NCBI RefSeq assembly: GCF_020085105.1
Contig: NC_058051.1
Coordinates: forward strand, 25,267,455 to 25,331,454
Origin: Siniperca chuatsi
Lineage: Eukaryota > Chordata > Actinopteri > Centrarchiformes > Sinipercidae
DNA length: 64,000 nt
Reading direction: 5' to 3'
In this document: piece by piece, positions 14,201 to 25,500 of the stretch
Numbering within the stretch: the first letter of the stretch is position 1
Layout of the letters: the number at the start of each line of letters is the position of its first letter
Program-made: the position numbers and the translations under genes
The notes under the pieces: model-generated
The model's database searches: none
The model's input: the letters and a program-made list of their open reading frames with translations, nothing else
Told to the model about the DNA's origin: nothing

Positions 14201-14795
14201 CAAGCCTGCTTCATGAGACAGGTCCCAGGTTATACTGTTTGTGATTGACCTTGTTTCTTTTACAGTTTACCATCCGCGTACAGGCTACTCAAATCGGTCC
14301 CGTTGTAGCTCCACGTCCTCTTCTGTCGCCAGCCCAAGCCTGCTGGAAACTCCTCCTCCCACCCAGACCCAAAGCATCCCCAGTGAAAACCGCCCTCCAC
14401 CAAACAAACAGGTCAGCTGGAAAAGCAGTTTGTCGAACATTCAGACCATAAAGCTGCCTCATAGTTCATAGATGTTGATTTACTTTATCAATGTAAATAA
14501 TAATTCAGATAATTCTGACTTTTAATTCTCCTCTCAGATTTTCCAAGGTAACAGGCGTACTTTCCAGGGACAAGGTTATCACTCGGGTCAGCGGTATAAT
14601 GGCAGTTCCTACCATGACAGGAATGCCAGTCGTGCTAACCACCACTACCAGAGTGACGGTGGCTCTTCTGGTCCCACTTTACATCACTCTAACAACTTGA
14701 GAGGTCCCTCCCGTTCCTCCACGTCCTCCTACAACCAAGACCGACCCTCTCATAACGGGCTGCCCCAACGGCCTCCGCGGACGCACTGCCCTTGA
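1393..14795 (+). CDS. spats2: Spermatogenesis-associated serine-rich protein 2 (SPATS2)
   Basis: Twelve coding exons join in frame to 492 aa: 1393-1417, 2825-2904, 4485-4593, 5122-5171, 5502-5724, 6526-6705, 6872-7007, 10725-10783, 12749-12858, 13147-13249, 14266-14411, 14538-14795. All introns are GT-AG. The N-terminus (MAKKNSQKDTSG) and the UBA-like block (AVVPNKSNNEIVLVLQHF, about residues 38-84) match SPATS2; the paralogue SPATS2L lacks this N-terminal segment. A lysine-rich run (KKKPKKKKKPKP, about 86-97) could be a nuclear signal or RNA contact. The middle holds the conserved helical part (SVKDLQRCTASLTRYRM; LMDREVTLLGEMDKVKAE; LRADIKHFVSERKYDEDLG). The C-terminus is low complexity (Ser, Arg, Gly, Asn) and ends LPQRPPRTHCP. 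Human SPATS2 is 545 aa, so the fish protein is somewhat shorter in disordered parts. The family is cytoplasmic and RNA-associated; its molecular role is poorly known. Confidence 0.93.
2245..2286. repeat. (TTA)n microsatellite
   Basis: About 14 uninterrupted TTA units in spats2 intron 1, directly after the start of a 'tactcaagtaaatgtac' type dispersed repeat (2199-2244). Confidence 0.9.
3081..3667. mobile_element. hAT-type non-autonomous element in spats2 intron 2
   Basis: The left end reads cagtgtttcccctatatgca and the right end, read on the other strand, cagtgtttcccctaggatgg; the first 14 bases are the same. The CAGTGTTTCCC end is typical of hAT elements. The element is 587 bp with no transposase. 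I could not find a clean 8-bp target duplication, so it is probably old. Confidence 0.6.
5382..5404. repeat. (TG)n microsatellite
   Basis: A run of TG dinucleotides in spats2 intron 4, about 100 bases before the acceptor of exon 5. Confidence 0.9.
7008..10724. other. Large spats2 intron 7 with dispersed repeats
   Basis: This 3.7-kb intron holds no recognisable exon. About 7100-7690 looks like a dispersed repeat: it has a 'gtttccaccgcag' motif and ends in ttcaggaact / agttcctgaa as inverted ends. About 9880-10240 is a copy of a repeat listed separately. The rest is AT-rich with nothing I can name. Confidence 0.4.
9880..10240 (-). repeat. Dispersed repeat, copy 1 (partner at 48583-49012)
   Basis: Read on the - strand it matches 48583-49012 over several blocks: 'actatggagc', 'aatgtgc/aatgcgc ... 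caaaggcag', 'gaagactgc', 'acatggatgtaa/acgtggatgtaa', 'caaggatacacaca', and 'gtttacaagaaaactcca'. The ORFs inside the two copies are by-products of this shared sequence. Confidence 0.6.
11470..11953. mobile_element. MITE of the 'agggctgcaactaa' family in spats2 intron 8
   Basis: It begins tagggctgcaactaatgatt and ends with aatcatttcagcttta, a degraded inverted repeat of the start. Two related copies are at 27217-27524 and 34241-34725, and a weaker one starts near 51906. The interior is AT-rich with repeated attaatc motifs and has no coding capacity. Confidence 0.5.
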
Positions 14796-15524
14796 CATTG
14801 GAAATCCTGTGCTCAGTCAAACCCATCTACTAACCCTTGCACTTCCCTCCCCTCTCCATACCCTCCCCATACCCTACACGCTCTTCCCCCCTACTAACTT
14901 CTTTCAATGAAGAATAGAATACAAGTTTACATATTTCCGTCGGTTGAGCTGTAGTGCCACCTCTCTGCATCAATCTATTCATCCCTCAAACTTTAAAAGC
15001 TCTCACTGTTCTGTAATCGCTCTTCCTTTTGCATTTCCCCCATCCTGACTAAGGTAACAGCTTCTATCTTTAGGCCCCCTTTGAGAGATCTCATTGCTAT
15101 GCTATTGTCAGTATCTGTTATTAATTTTAGAAGTTAAGCAGTCTGCCAGAGACTGATAGGACTACCTGCAACAATCTGTGCACTATGGAAGTTGAACTCT
15201 TAGTACTATTTCTATTTTTGCTGTGGCTTATGTCAGCTCTCCGATTTGCACCTCAGATCTTTTTTTTTCTTCTCGTCTCCCTGAATCATTTCAATGCCTT
15301 CACCGTGGAAAGCGTTGTGAAAGCGCAAAAGTAGTTCCAGCATTAATTTTTGTCATCAGGAGAGTAGACATGCAATCAACACTACAGACTATCATTAATC
15401 TTTACAAGGTACAAAATTAAACATATCAAACTATAATCCAGAGCTTTTCATATGTCTTCTACAAAACAATAGGGAAGTTAACGCTAGGACTTCGATGCGT
15501 TTGAGAGTAACTGCGGTTGTCCTC

Positions 15525-15992
15525 TTAAAGGAATAGTTCAACATTTGAGAGATAGCTCGTTCCCTTTCTTGCAAAGAGTTAGATGAGATCAGTACCACTC
15601 ATGTCCGTATGCTAAATATGAAGCCATCACCAGTAGCTGCTTAGCATAAAGACTGGAAGCAGGTGGAAACAGCTTTGTTACCTGTCCTAGTGTAACAAAA
15701 TTGGCCTACCAGCACCTCCAAAGCTCAATAATTAACACTTTCTATCCTTGTTTGTTTATTCTGTGCAAAAACTGTGGTGTAAAAACTAAAAGTTGTTTTT
15801 TTATGGGGGGTTGTGTGCCAGGCAGAGCAAAGCTAGCTGTTTCCCTTATTTCCAGCCTTTATGCTAAGCTAAGCTAATCAGCTGCTGGCTGTAGCTTCAT
15901 ATTTACCATGCAGACATGAGTGGTATCTTCTTATCTATCTCTGCAAGAAAGCGAATAAGCGCGTTTCCCAAATTGTCAAACTATTTCTTTAA
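15525..15992. mobile_element. MITE family 'ttaaaggaatagttcaaca', copy 1
   Basis: The ends are inverted: ttaaaggaatagttcaacat at left and ttgtcaaactatttctttaa at right. Inside is the typical 'gctaagctaagctaa' motif and a 'ccagcacct' block. It shares all of these with 17105-18082 and 46046-46712. There is no transposase ORF. Confidence 0.7.
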
Positions 15993-16013
15993 ATATTGCC
16001 TAAGGCAGTGTAT

Positions 16014-16072
16014 GCACCATTACTCTTAGAAAACGTTAAAATGTGATTTATTTGAGGGAGGTTTGGTGTAGG
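16014..16072. repeat. 59-bp direct repeat, copy 1
   Basis: Starts gcaccattactcttagaaa and ends aggtttggtgtagg. It differs from 19173-19231 at a single base (ggg versus gag). It lies just after the end of MITE copy 1. Confidence 0.85.
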
Positions 16073-17104
16073 CCCTCATGATGTATCGCCCTCCCACTGG
16101 CCAACGGGGCTATCGTGTGTGCTGCTGTTCTCGGCTTGCTGTCCATTATTTTATAACAAAGAGAGGGCTCATTACCTTTTGTAGAATAATGTTAAATGAT
16201 AAAACTCAACAAAGGAAACTGTCCACATGCTGGTTTATAGTTCTCGACATTAATTCAGATGGATTTTCTTCCACACGCACTGTTTGTTCTTTGTGTTTTG
16301 TTATATGCACACAAATGGCATATTAATGACGTGCTTGCCTTTAGTCACAGAGAGACTTCACATTTGCCTTTCTAGAGACATGGATGTCTGCATCATGACG
16401 GCTTTCTAATCAGATGGTACTTGTAGAGCAGATGTGCGATTTGTGAATATATGTGAGAATAAGATGCAAATCTTTTCTTCCCCTTTTTTATATACTTTAT
16501 CTCATCTGTGAAAGTAAAAAATGATCAAACTGATGAATGCATTGGAAGGTTGTATCGAATTCACAGATTTTTTTTTTCTAAGGCTGCCAAGTAGACGCTT
16601 CAAGGCTGTTGTTGGGGTCAGTCTCATTGTAGGGTCCACAGTTTGTGAACAAAAAGCTGGTGAATACCTCATTGCTGATCTTTTGACACAGTCTGTTTGT
16701 TTGTTTTCTCGCAGTGGGCTCTTATTAAGGGAAAGGGACCCCTGGTGATTCCTCGTGTCTTATCATCTTGTAGTTATGTACATACAAGTATGTGGAGCTG
16801 CAAGGATGTAGTGTAAAACTGGTTGTTACGTTATTGCTGCATCTTCTTCATAATGTGTCGTCTTCCCTTGAGCAGACTTTTAGAAAAAATGAATTTGAAA
16901 TATTATGTTCTCTCTCTCTCCCCCCTTTTTGTTTCTTTGTGGGTTTCCTGATTATAGGGAGATGTTTATTATTTGAGATTAAAAAAAAAAATCCTTACTC
17001 CAGTATTTATAGTAGTGAATATTGTGGAGAAAAGATCACTAACTTGTTTGCAGTCTTTGGTAAATATGTGCTGTAATGACACACATATAGGTTGCCTTTT
17101 GACT

Positions 17105-18082
17105 TATAGGAATAGTATGACATTTTGAGAAATAAGCTCATTCCCTTTCTTACAGTTTGAAAACACTTTCGATAAAACATACAGTCACCTTTTGTGCTTG
17201 TCGAAGTATATTTTCGAGTGAAGAATGGGCTCATTGTTGCCCCTTGTGGTCGTTGGGGACAAACACCTATTACAACTGCGGTTCCGTAGTTGCAGTGTGT
17301 TTGCCGCCCTCATGGGGGCAGTGATGAGTCCATTACGACTTGGCACACTACAATGAGGCGAAGAAGACGCAGCGCTAGAAAACGGATTTAAAACAAGCCA
17401 CAAAAAGGTGACATTTATGCTTTATTGCGAGTGGTTTCAAACTGTTTTTCGGTATCACAGGAGAAAAGACTTTAAAGGATGAAGACTAACTGGTTATTTT
17501 GGAAATTGTACATCTGGTTAACCGCCCCACCTCCATTAAAATTGCAGCGCACAGCCGCTTACCTGAGCTTTTCTGTGGAACCACACCGACGCAGTGAATT
17601 AAACAGTCCCGAACGGGGCTATGAAACGACTTTGTTTCCTGTTCTAATATAACAAAATCCGCCTACCAGCACTTCTAAATGTCACTAATTAACATGTTAT
17701 ATCTCGTTTGTTTACGCCACACATAGTTTAAAAACGACAATTCACCGTTTACAGCAGGTTATGTGCCGGACTATTTCTTGGCTGCAATCGGTGACTTCCT
17801 GGAGTCTCTGCTGGTTGCCTGGCAACTGCTCAGAGCCAAGAAATAGTCCGGCACATAACCCTCCGTAAAACTGCGAATTGTCGCTTTTACACTTCAGTTT
17901 TTGTACGGATTAAACAAAGAAAGATATATATATATAACGTGTTAATTTGTGAGCTTGGATTTTGTTATCTTTGGACAGCCAGGCTCGCTTTTAACCCGTT
18001 TCCAGTCTTTGTGCTAAGCTAAGCTAACCGGCCGCTCTGTTTAGTATTGTAGATTTCTTAAAATGTCAAACCATTAATTTAA
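17105..18082. mobile_element. MITE family 'ttaaaggaatagttcaaca', copy 2, expanded
   Basis: Starts ataggaatagtatgacattt and ends aaatgtcaaaccattaattt. It shares 'cctaccagcact' and 'gctaagctaagctaa' with the other copies but is about twice as long, with extra sequence at about 17160-17560 that suggests a nested insertion. It contains the strong hairpin at 17758-17859. Confidence 0.55.
17758..17859. repeat. Inverted repeat, 26-bp perfect arms, 50-base loop
   Basis: Left arm 17758-17783 (starts gttatgtgccggactatttc) and right arm 17834-17859 (ends aatagtccggcacataac) are exact reverse complements. The loop itself holds a smaller inverted repeat (ggttgcctggcaac). Confidence 0.9.
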
Positions 18083-19162
18083 ATGCTTTCAGAGGTGGTA
18101 ACTTTGTTATAATGTCACAAAGATTTTTATTGACTGACGTTGATGGGGAAAATTGTACAAAATTCCTCAACCAGTTCTCTGCTTAATGATGGCAGGAGGA
18201 TGTACCAATCCGCTTTTATTCCAGCATACCTCTAGTAGTTGGAGGTGCTGGACTTGTTCAAATCAAGACTCAAGGAGAGTCGTTTTCTCATCTGGGATTT
18301 TGTCCATCTCACTTTAACCACTTTTGTTGTTTTACATTCCAACCCCTAGGATTATTAAGTTGTCGCCAAAGAAGTGATTTCATCCTATTTTTAAAGTTGC
18401 TGCCTTTTTCTTTCTTCGGCCTGTAAAGAATTCCAAAGCGGATAAATCCAACACTTCACCTTTTCTTCTTCTTCCCACCCCACTTTGTTTTTGGTTTCCT
18501 TACTGTATATACATATATGTAGCTATATAATTTTGTGCTCACATGGGGCATTTTGTATGTGATATTCATATTAGGCATTATGGAGGTTCAAATATCTAGT
18601 TCATTCATTCTTCCAGTAGATTCTGTCCTTCTTCTCAAGACACCTTTTCTGAGACAACTGTAAACTCAAGTGCCTTTTCTTGTCTCCCACCGATTCATTG
18701 ACATCCCCCTCCACCAAAATATGGACCAAAGACATCGACCGTCCCCGACACCCCTCTCCTTTCTTTCTTCCACTCACTGAATTGCACACTTTTCATTTAC
18801 TACGAATAAACAGTTTGCAGTACTGACTGTCTGTTTGATTTTTGTACTAGTGTCCACATGTATCTATCCACCAGACTGCATGTAAGCAAACCAGGAGATG
18901 AAGCAGAGGTAACAGTGAGGTTTTCCAGCATGTCTGCACATGTAGCAAAGTAAGTGACCCTAGGATGTCCAGGTGTACAGCTGCAGGGGTTGGGAAGTAA
19001 TTCATAAACATATTTACTGTTTTTGACTCCACATGCTGCAAGTTTGCAAATAAAAAAACGCAATAATTTTAGGTGAACACTGGTGGCTACAATGCAGTAA
19101 TGAGGGTAAACTAGATCAAAACAATAATTGAACATTAAAGCATACACACAATACATGTGCAG

Positions 19163-19176
19163 CCAGCAGAGGGCAC
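19163..19176 (+). promoter_or_regulatory. CTCF core motif match
   Basis: CCAGCAGAGGGCAC fits the vertebrate CTCF core CCASYAGRKGGCRS at all 14 positions. It lies between the convergent ends of spats2 and pan2 and overlaps the first bases of the second 59-bp repeat. Binding is inferred only from the motif. Confidence 0.45.
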
Positions 19177-19231
19177 CATTACTCTTAGAAAACGTTAAAA
19201 TGTGATTTATTTGAGAGAGGTTTGGTGTAGG
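19173..19231. repeat. 59-bp direct repeat, copy 2
   Basis: Same orientation as 16014-16072, 58 of 59 bases identical, 3159 bases downstream. Flanking bases are unrelated in the two places. Confidence 0.85.
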
Positions 19232-19242
19232 ATCTCTTCCAT

Positions 19243-20047
19243 CAGCAGTGCTGGCAGAAATATTCAGATCTTTTACTTTAGTAACAGTACCAATACAACA
19301 ATGTAATGTTGTATGTTTACTTGTAACAGTAGTACAAGTAAAGTCCTGCATTCATAATCCTACTTAAGGAAAATAGCCGTATTTATAAAAAAAAAAAAAG
19401 TATTAGCAGTAAAATGTTATCAAGCAAAAAAATGGCTCCTGGGACTGATTATTATTATTATACATTACATTATTGTTACAGTTGTAGCTGGTTGACATAG
19501 AGCTAGTTTATCTACTTTATACACAGTTTGGTAGTTTAGTCCAGTGGTTCCCATCCTGAGAAATGAAATGATTAATGGGAGAGGAAAAGTTCTGATACAC
19601 ATGTTTCTCTAATCTTTGCTCTCTCTTTTTTTTTTGGTGAATTATTGAATACTTTTATCTCTTGATCCTCGAACAGTTATTTAAATGAAACCATCAAGTT
19701 TAGAGGGGAAATGTGTCTCTTAGGTGGAACTGCTAACAACTCAGACATCTGAAACATGAGTAGCCCCAACTAGACACTTGCTTTTGTTTTTTTGTTTGTA
19801 AGAGATCACAAGCCAAAAAGATTATATACTGCTTGCTTAATCCTCAACAATGTATTGTATTTTATAAGCTTATTATATTTTTTAATGTAAAATCTTCATC
19901 TGAAGAGTAGTAACTATAGATGTCAAATAAAAGAAAATCCCTGTGAAATGTGGTGGACTAGCAGTATCAAGTATCATAAAATAGAAATACTAGTAAATGA
20001 CCTAAAAACTATACTTAAGTAAATTTTGTTACTTTCCACTACTGTCA
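19243..20047. mobile_element. Dispersed repeat of the 'tactttactyaagta' family
   Basis: The left part has 'attcagatcttttacttt' and 'caagtaaagtcctgcattca'. The right end reads ttaagtaaattttgttactttccactactg. Related sequence occurs at 2199-2244 and 52210-52672 ('agtaaaagtcctgcattgaa ... gtactttccaccactga'). Confidence 0.5.
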
Positions 20048-22181
20048 ATTAGCAGCCAAATGTTCATTAACCCTCTGTTGCACGAATTGTGACGTGGGCA
20101 TCAGATTTTCTGCTCTCTGCATACGAAATACAAAGGCTGAGAAATACAATATATTTGTATGGCTACATGTTATTCCCTCCCATTCGTTACTTCCACCCTA
20201 TACTAAATGGCAAATATGGCTCACTCTTGGTTTAAGAAATGTCACTGCCCTCAAGCTCACAGTCCTCACTATCGGCAAGTACGGTCAATTTACCATTTAA
20301 AACCTGTACCTGTGTCCATTATTGTAGATAGCAAAAACATTGACTATCATTTTGCATAATAATACTCCTCCATCACTGAGTTTGCTATTGTCTTAACAGG
20401 TAGCCTAACTGCAGAAAGTTGCATTGAGGCAACAAATGGAAAATTAAAAATGAGCATCAATGTCTTGATTTAAAGGTGTTAAATAGCCACATTTACCCCC
20501 ACTGCAACTCCTCATTTGAAACATGTAATCAGATATTACAACATATACAAATGTATATAATAATTTTATATAAATTATATTTATAAACAACAGGGTGTGG
20601 GGGTCAAAAAGACTTATCCCAAGACAAAGATATGTAGTAGAGGGATAATATGAGAAAACAGTGTTTCTTCAGATCTGGTAAAAAGAAAGGTAAAATAAGT
20701 AGCATTGTATATTCATCCTTTGGGCTGTTTTCAGATTATAACAGATAATCTTGTACTTTGAGCACAGGAGCACTGCTTGGACATCAGAGTGAAGACTTGT
20801 AGGTGGTTTTTCACTTACGTAGGGTTGAGTCAAGATGTTTGCACATTTCCTTTCACATTCATTTGTAAAGATATATCAGTGAGAAATTCCACACAAATCA
20901 GCTCTGAATGCACGCTGCAACACTACACACAGAGAAGGTCAAATAAATTAAAATAAAAGTGAGGTCCTAGTGACATTTCTGATGCAAAAATGAATCGAAG
21001 ATGCAAAAGTGTTGAAGAGGAAGTTTCTTCACAAAGCACGTGGAGTCAAACAGAATCAGGAGGGGAATTCAAAGCTGGATAGAAATGCATATTATTCTGG
21101 ATCCACTGAGTACTAATTTATGAAAATGTGTGCAAAGAACCTTATAAATATGCATTAGTGGATAGGAAACAATATATTATAAATACAAAAATGAAGTTTA
21201 ATTAGTCACCATAAGAGTAATGCTTTCGCAAACTGTAACAGATGCAAAACTGAGAACTTCCTACAGATGACTTGGTCAAAGCTAGAAACACTTCAGTGTT
21301 AAATATGGAATTTCATTTGTCACCATCCACAGCACTCCTCGGACATTATTCTGCTCTTACTTTTGTATTTTTTTGGACGAGTCATGACCGCGGGGGAAAA
21401 ATATGTCTACTTGGATAAAAGAAGATTCTTCTCCTCATTCACAAACCAACTCACTGCATGTATGCCTTTAGAAGAAAATCATGTACAACCGTAAAAGGTA
21501 CTCCTCAGATATTTCTACAGATGTGGCAACTTTTGCATCAACTTTTTACAGCAGATGTGTAGACCGTACTCATATATTTATTTTTGTTTTGTATTGAATT
21601 TTTCTCTTGTAATATATTAATTCTAATTAATTAATTAATTAGGCCATTTTCTTGAGTAAAACCCATGGGAGTCTGATTTGTGAAAGTTAGATGGTAACGC
21701 ATTTTAATAACATCTGTTTATATAACTGTAATATGTGATTGTAAAGCAACAGAGACTTTGTCCTCGTCTTGTTTTAATTTCATTTTCATTTCATGTAAAT
21801 CAATCTATGCAAAAAAGCCATTTCACATTCTGAGGTTTGTAAGAAATGTTATCTTTGTACTTACTGTTCGTGCCTGTCACTTGGGAACGGCCCCAATCTG
21901 CCAGTAAATGTTATCAAACCTGTCAGGAAATTTTACAATGAAGCATGCATAACGCTACAAACAAAATTTATTGTTACATTTGAATAGACTTCTCTGAGAG
22001 ACCATGGAGTGCAGTCTGTTTTGATGATTATGTATTAATGTAAAATATTTCCCACTTCCTGGTATTAAACACACGTTATCTTCTAGTTCTCATGATACAT
22101 TTATTTATTTACATTCACCAAAAAAAACACACTGCATTTAAAAAAAAAAACAACAAAGGCTCAAAAATCATAAAATACAAA

Positions 22182-22187
22182 TTTATT
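22182..22187 (-). terminator. pan2: pan2 polyadenylation signal AATAAA (minus strand)
   Basis: tttatt on the + strand is AATAAA on the - strand, about 360 bases after the pan2 stop. It is a plausible end for the transcript; a second tttatt cluster lies near 22096-22106. Confidence 0.4.
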
Positions 22188-22547
22188 TCCGTTTTCTGAA
22201 AACCTTTCCTAGACGAAAAGTACAAATCTTGACATGATTAAAATGGTTTAGTCACCGAGCTGAAGTGGACTGTACAAGCAACAAAGACCTTCATAAACAC
22301 TGTACACAATGCAAAAATAAATGCAAATAAGTACAAAATATGACACTAACTGAACTGGCAGTGATCAGTCAAAACTCTCCAGTGGGAATGTGTCACGGTG
22401 CAGCTCACAGCCCCATCACAGAGGGAAACACAGCAGCACCTGTTGAACAAGGAGAGTGCTTTCAATTCACTCAAACAGACTCTGATAACGAAGTCGTCCC
22501 ATCTAAACTCATTATGTCATTAACATCAGCCTGTGTGTAATTCAGTG

Positions 22548-25500
22548 TTATGTCGTACTTTTTGGGCTACCTTGACCATCTCCTGTGTCCGAGTCTGGGA
22601 CTTTCCAGTCCAGCTGGCGGCCTTTTTCGTAGAGTCCCTTCAGGACCTTCCTCACTTCGTCGTTCCCGCCTCCACGACTCAGCTCCAGGTACTTCCTGTA
22701 CAGCTGCAGAGCGGTGCGGGCGTCCTCTATGCTGTCGTGGGTTTCCCCCTGGATGTTGAGGTCTGGGAGCCGCACAAAGAAAAGGATCATCAGGAATGAC
22801 TAATCATAATGATACAGCAGCAGCATTTCAACCGTTAAGCAGGGATCAACACCTCAACGCTTTAGTGCCAAAACACAAACACAGACATCGAAATTATTAA
22901 TGGAGACATTTGAGAAAGTAGACAGACCTCAATAGTAACTTTAAAATAAATAAATAAGTAGTTTGAACACCTGCAAATCAACTCGATAGGTCTCCACCAA
23001 CTCCTGAGGGAAATATCTGACTCTTTAGCTGCTAAATGCTCCATCATGTTCACCAGTTAGTTACTAACTGTGCCTGTCTGCTTGGTGATGAGCAGGTAGT
23101 GTACAGTGAGTTTTAAGAGCTTTTTCTCTGAAAACAGCTTCCTGCTGCTGCCGAAAACAACGCTGTGAGAGTGAACCAAAACAGTAACGTTGCAGGCCGT
23201 AAACAATGGGCTGAAAGATACTTCAATGCTCCGTCGAGCTGAACTGAAGTCGGGAGATGATTCTCTGTAGATTTGTCACTATGAGCCACCCCTTTCAAAT
23301 TACACGTAGTCAACTGATCTGTTGTTAATAGAAAAATATTGATTATAGCCGCCTTAACTTACCTAGAAAGTACCAGGCGAGAAATCTCAGAGAAATCATC
23401 CTCTTGCGGGGTAAATGAAACAGGTAGACAGTGTCGATGACTTGGTCTTTTAGAACCTTAAAAACAGCAAAGAAACAGACTCACCACTGCTGAAAGAGAA
23501 ACTCTGTATAGAGGTGACTGCTGTTCACCCTGCAGTGCTTTTAACTGTGCACTGCCATGCACTGCACAGTCAACTGTAATCCTAAAATATCCATTGCAAA
23601 ACAAATCTGACTTTAGGTTGTGAAATAACATACCAATAAATTAATAACCCGAAAGTCCTTCTGTAAACCGTGTCCAACAAAGCGAACTCCCGTGTCGATA
23701 AGGAAGCGCAGCTTCAAGTAAGTGGACTTCAGTGTGGTCAAATGCTTTGAAGAAATCTTTGCATCCAGGTCTCCTGGTTTGATGCCAGAATATTGTGTCA
23801 AATAGTCGACCACCTGGAAGAACACACATTCAGAAGTGTTGGGGGTGTACACATTAGCAGCTGTTTCACAGGATTAAGTTTAAAAAAGCACCGTACCTCT
23901 TCAAGGTTAATATTTGACTTTGCAGCCTACATCATATCTAATTAATAAAGACTTTTCTATCAAGTACTCTGCCTGGCTACATACAAACTACACAAACAAG
24001 GGACAAGTGATCAATCATCATGATCTAAGCACAATAAAAGAAGATTAGGAAATGTTCCCTTGACGCTCATTGTTTGCAACACAGTTCAACCTCTCTCTGC
24101 TCATTTCTCTCTGCCATGAATGATGTGCTGCTCATTTCAGGACTTTCCAGAAGTGCTTGAACTTACTTGTAACTCCTGCTTTCTCCTATTTTGCCTCATA
24201 AAGCGTATTATCCCGTGTGTGAGTGTATTATCAACACTAACAAAAGGACACAGTTTACTGACAATGAAGGCAACATGATATAGGTAGTGATCAGAAAAAG
24301 TGTCATTTCTGCATAATAGTTTATTCAAGTGTATCCTGTTTTCACAACATTCAAAACTTCCTTTCAAAGTAATGTTAATGATTTAGGCCATCTTGGTGTT
24401 TTGCACTCTGCAGTCTCTCACCTGCTCCTGAGTAGAGATGTAGTCATCGATGAAGGGCACCCCCTCGTTGGGCCCCTGACCCCTCACACAGGTGATCCTG
24501 GCCACAGACATCTGACTGGGCTTGATGGTCGACTTAGTGCCGTCACTGCGAAGTTCTGCCTCTTCCTGCAAACACACACAGTCATGAGTTTATTTAAAGT
24601 ATATTATCACAACAAGATGACCATACAGTAAACATTACATATAATAAATAATATTTCTCTTTTTTTAGAATTTCAGTATGTCCAAGTTTTTCCTTGCCAG
24701 TGAGAGAGAAGTTAGTTTTTAGTTCTGTTATGAAAGAAGTCACTCACTCATCTCCTGACAGGATAAATTTGTCAAATTCTACCAAGTCTATTTTTTTTTT
24801 TATAATTGCCTCCCTCAACTGCACTGCTCATTTATTGGTCTTGAGAAGCTTTGTAACACAAATTTGGGCCAAGCTAGCTGCATGGAAAGCTGAGAACAAT
24901 AAAACAGAATAATTATAAGCTATAGAATTTAACAAAGTGATCAACATTAGTCAAATATTATTAAAAAGGAAATAGTAATATTCTTTTTTTCATACTTAGT
25001 TTCACATTTTAAGATGCTGAATAATGGTATCATTAGTCAACTGTTGGCAGCTTTGGTTCAAAAGTATTGTAGTATTCTGTCACTTTTCTTGTGTATAACC
25101 GAGCGCAGCACCATGAATGCCTTCTAGAGAAAACGTTTATCTCTATTGTCCTGATTTGTAAGTTTTATCGCAACTCACCCCTTTCTGTTATGGCAGGCTT
25201 TTCACTCCACCTTCGAGCGTGGCCATTTGTAACAGCTATAAACACTTCTGCTTTTAGACGTGGATGGATGACACGTTGTACAAACTAGTTTGTTTTAAGC
25301 ATACCCCGGCTGATATGATATGTCTCTGGAGGCTTCATTCACACTTGTAACCGGGTTACAGTTGGCTTTCTCCGGGGAGCAAATTTTTTAAACATGTAAA
25401 TGCGAAACCCGATTTCTGTAATAAGCGTGGGGGATTAGAGTAACCTGGTTTCCCCAGCTAGATGTCTTCTGGAGAGTGCTGATTTCTCTGCCATGTATAT

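Larger units (their letters stand above)
14796..18815 (+). other. spats2: spats2 3' UTR / downstream region
   Basis: No other gene is visible after the stop. Candidate polyadenylation signals are ATTAAA at 15416-15421, about 620 bases after the stop and before the first MITE, and AATAAA at 18804. The longer form would carry two MITE copies, a 26-bp hairpin and a 59-bp repeat. I cannot tell which end is used. Confidence 0.4.
18816..22165. other. Spats2/pan2 tail-to-tail intergenic region
   Basis: No exon of a further gene is recognised. It contains a 59-bp repeat copy, a CTCF-like motif and a long dispersed repeat (all listed separately). From about 20050 to 22165 it is unremarkable AT-rich DNA. 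The 183-aa minus-strand ORF across 18800-19351 overlaps repeats and has no family features. Confidence 0.5.

Noticed and set aside
18800..19351. 183-aa minus-strand ORF
   Set aside because: It overlaps a 59-bp repeat and a dispersed element, has no recognisable domain, and no splice or start context.
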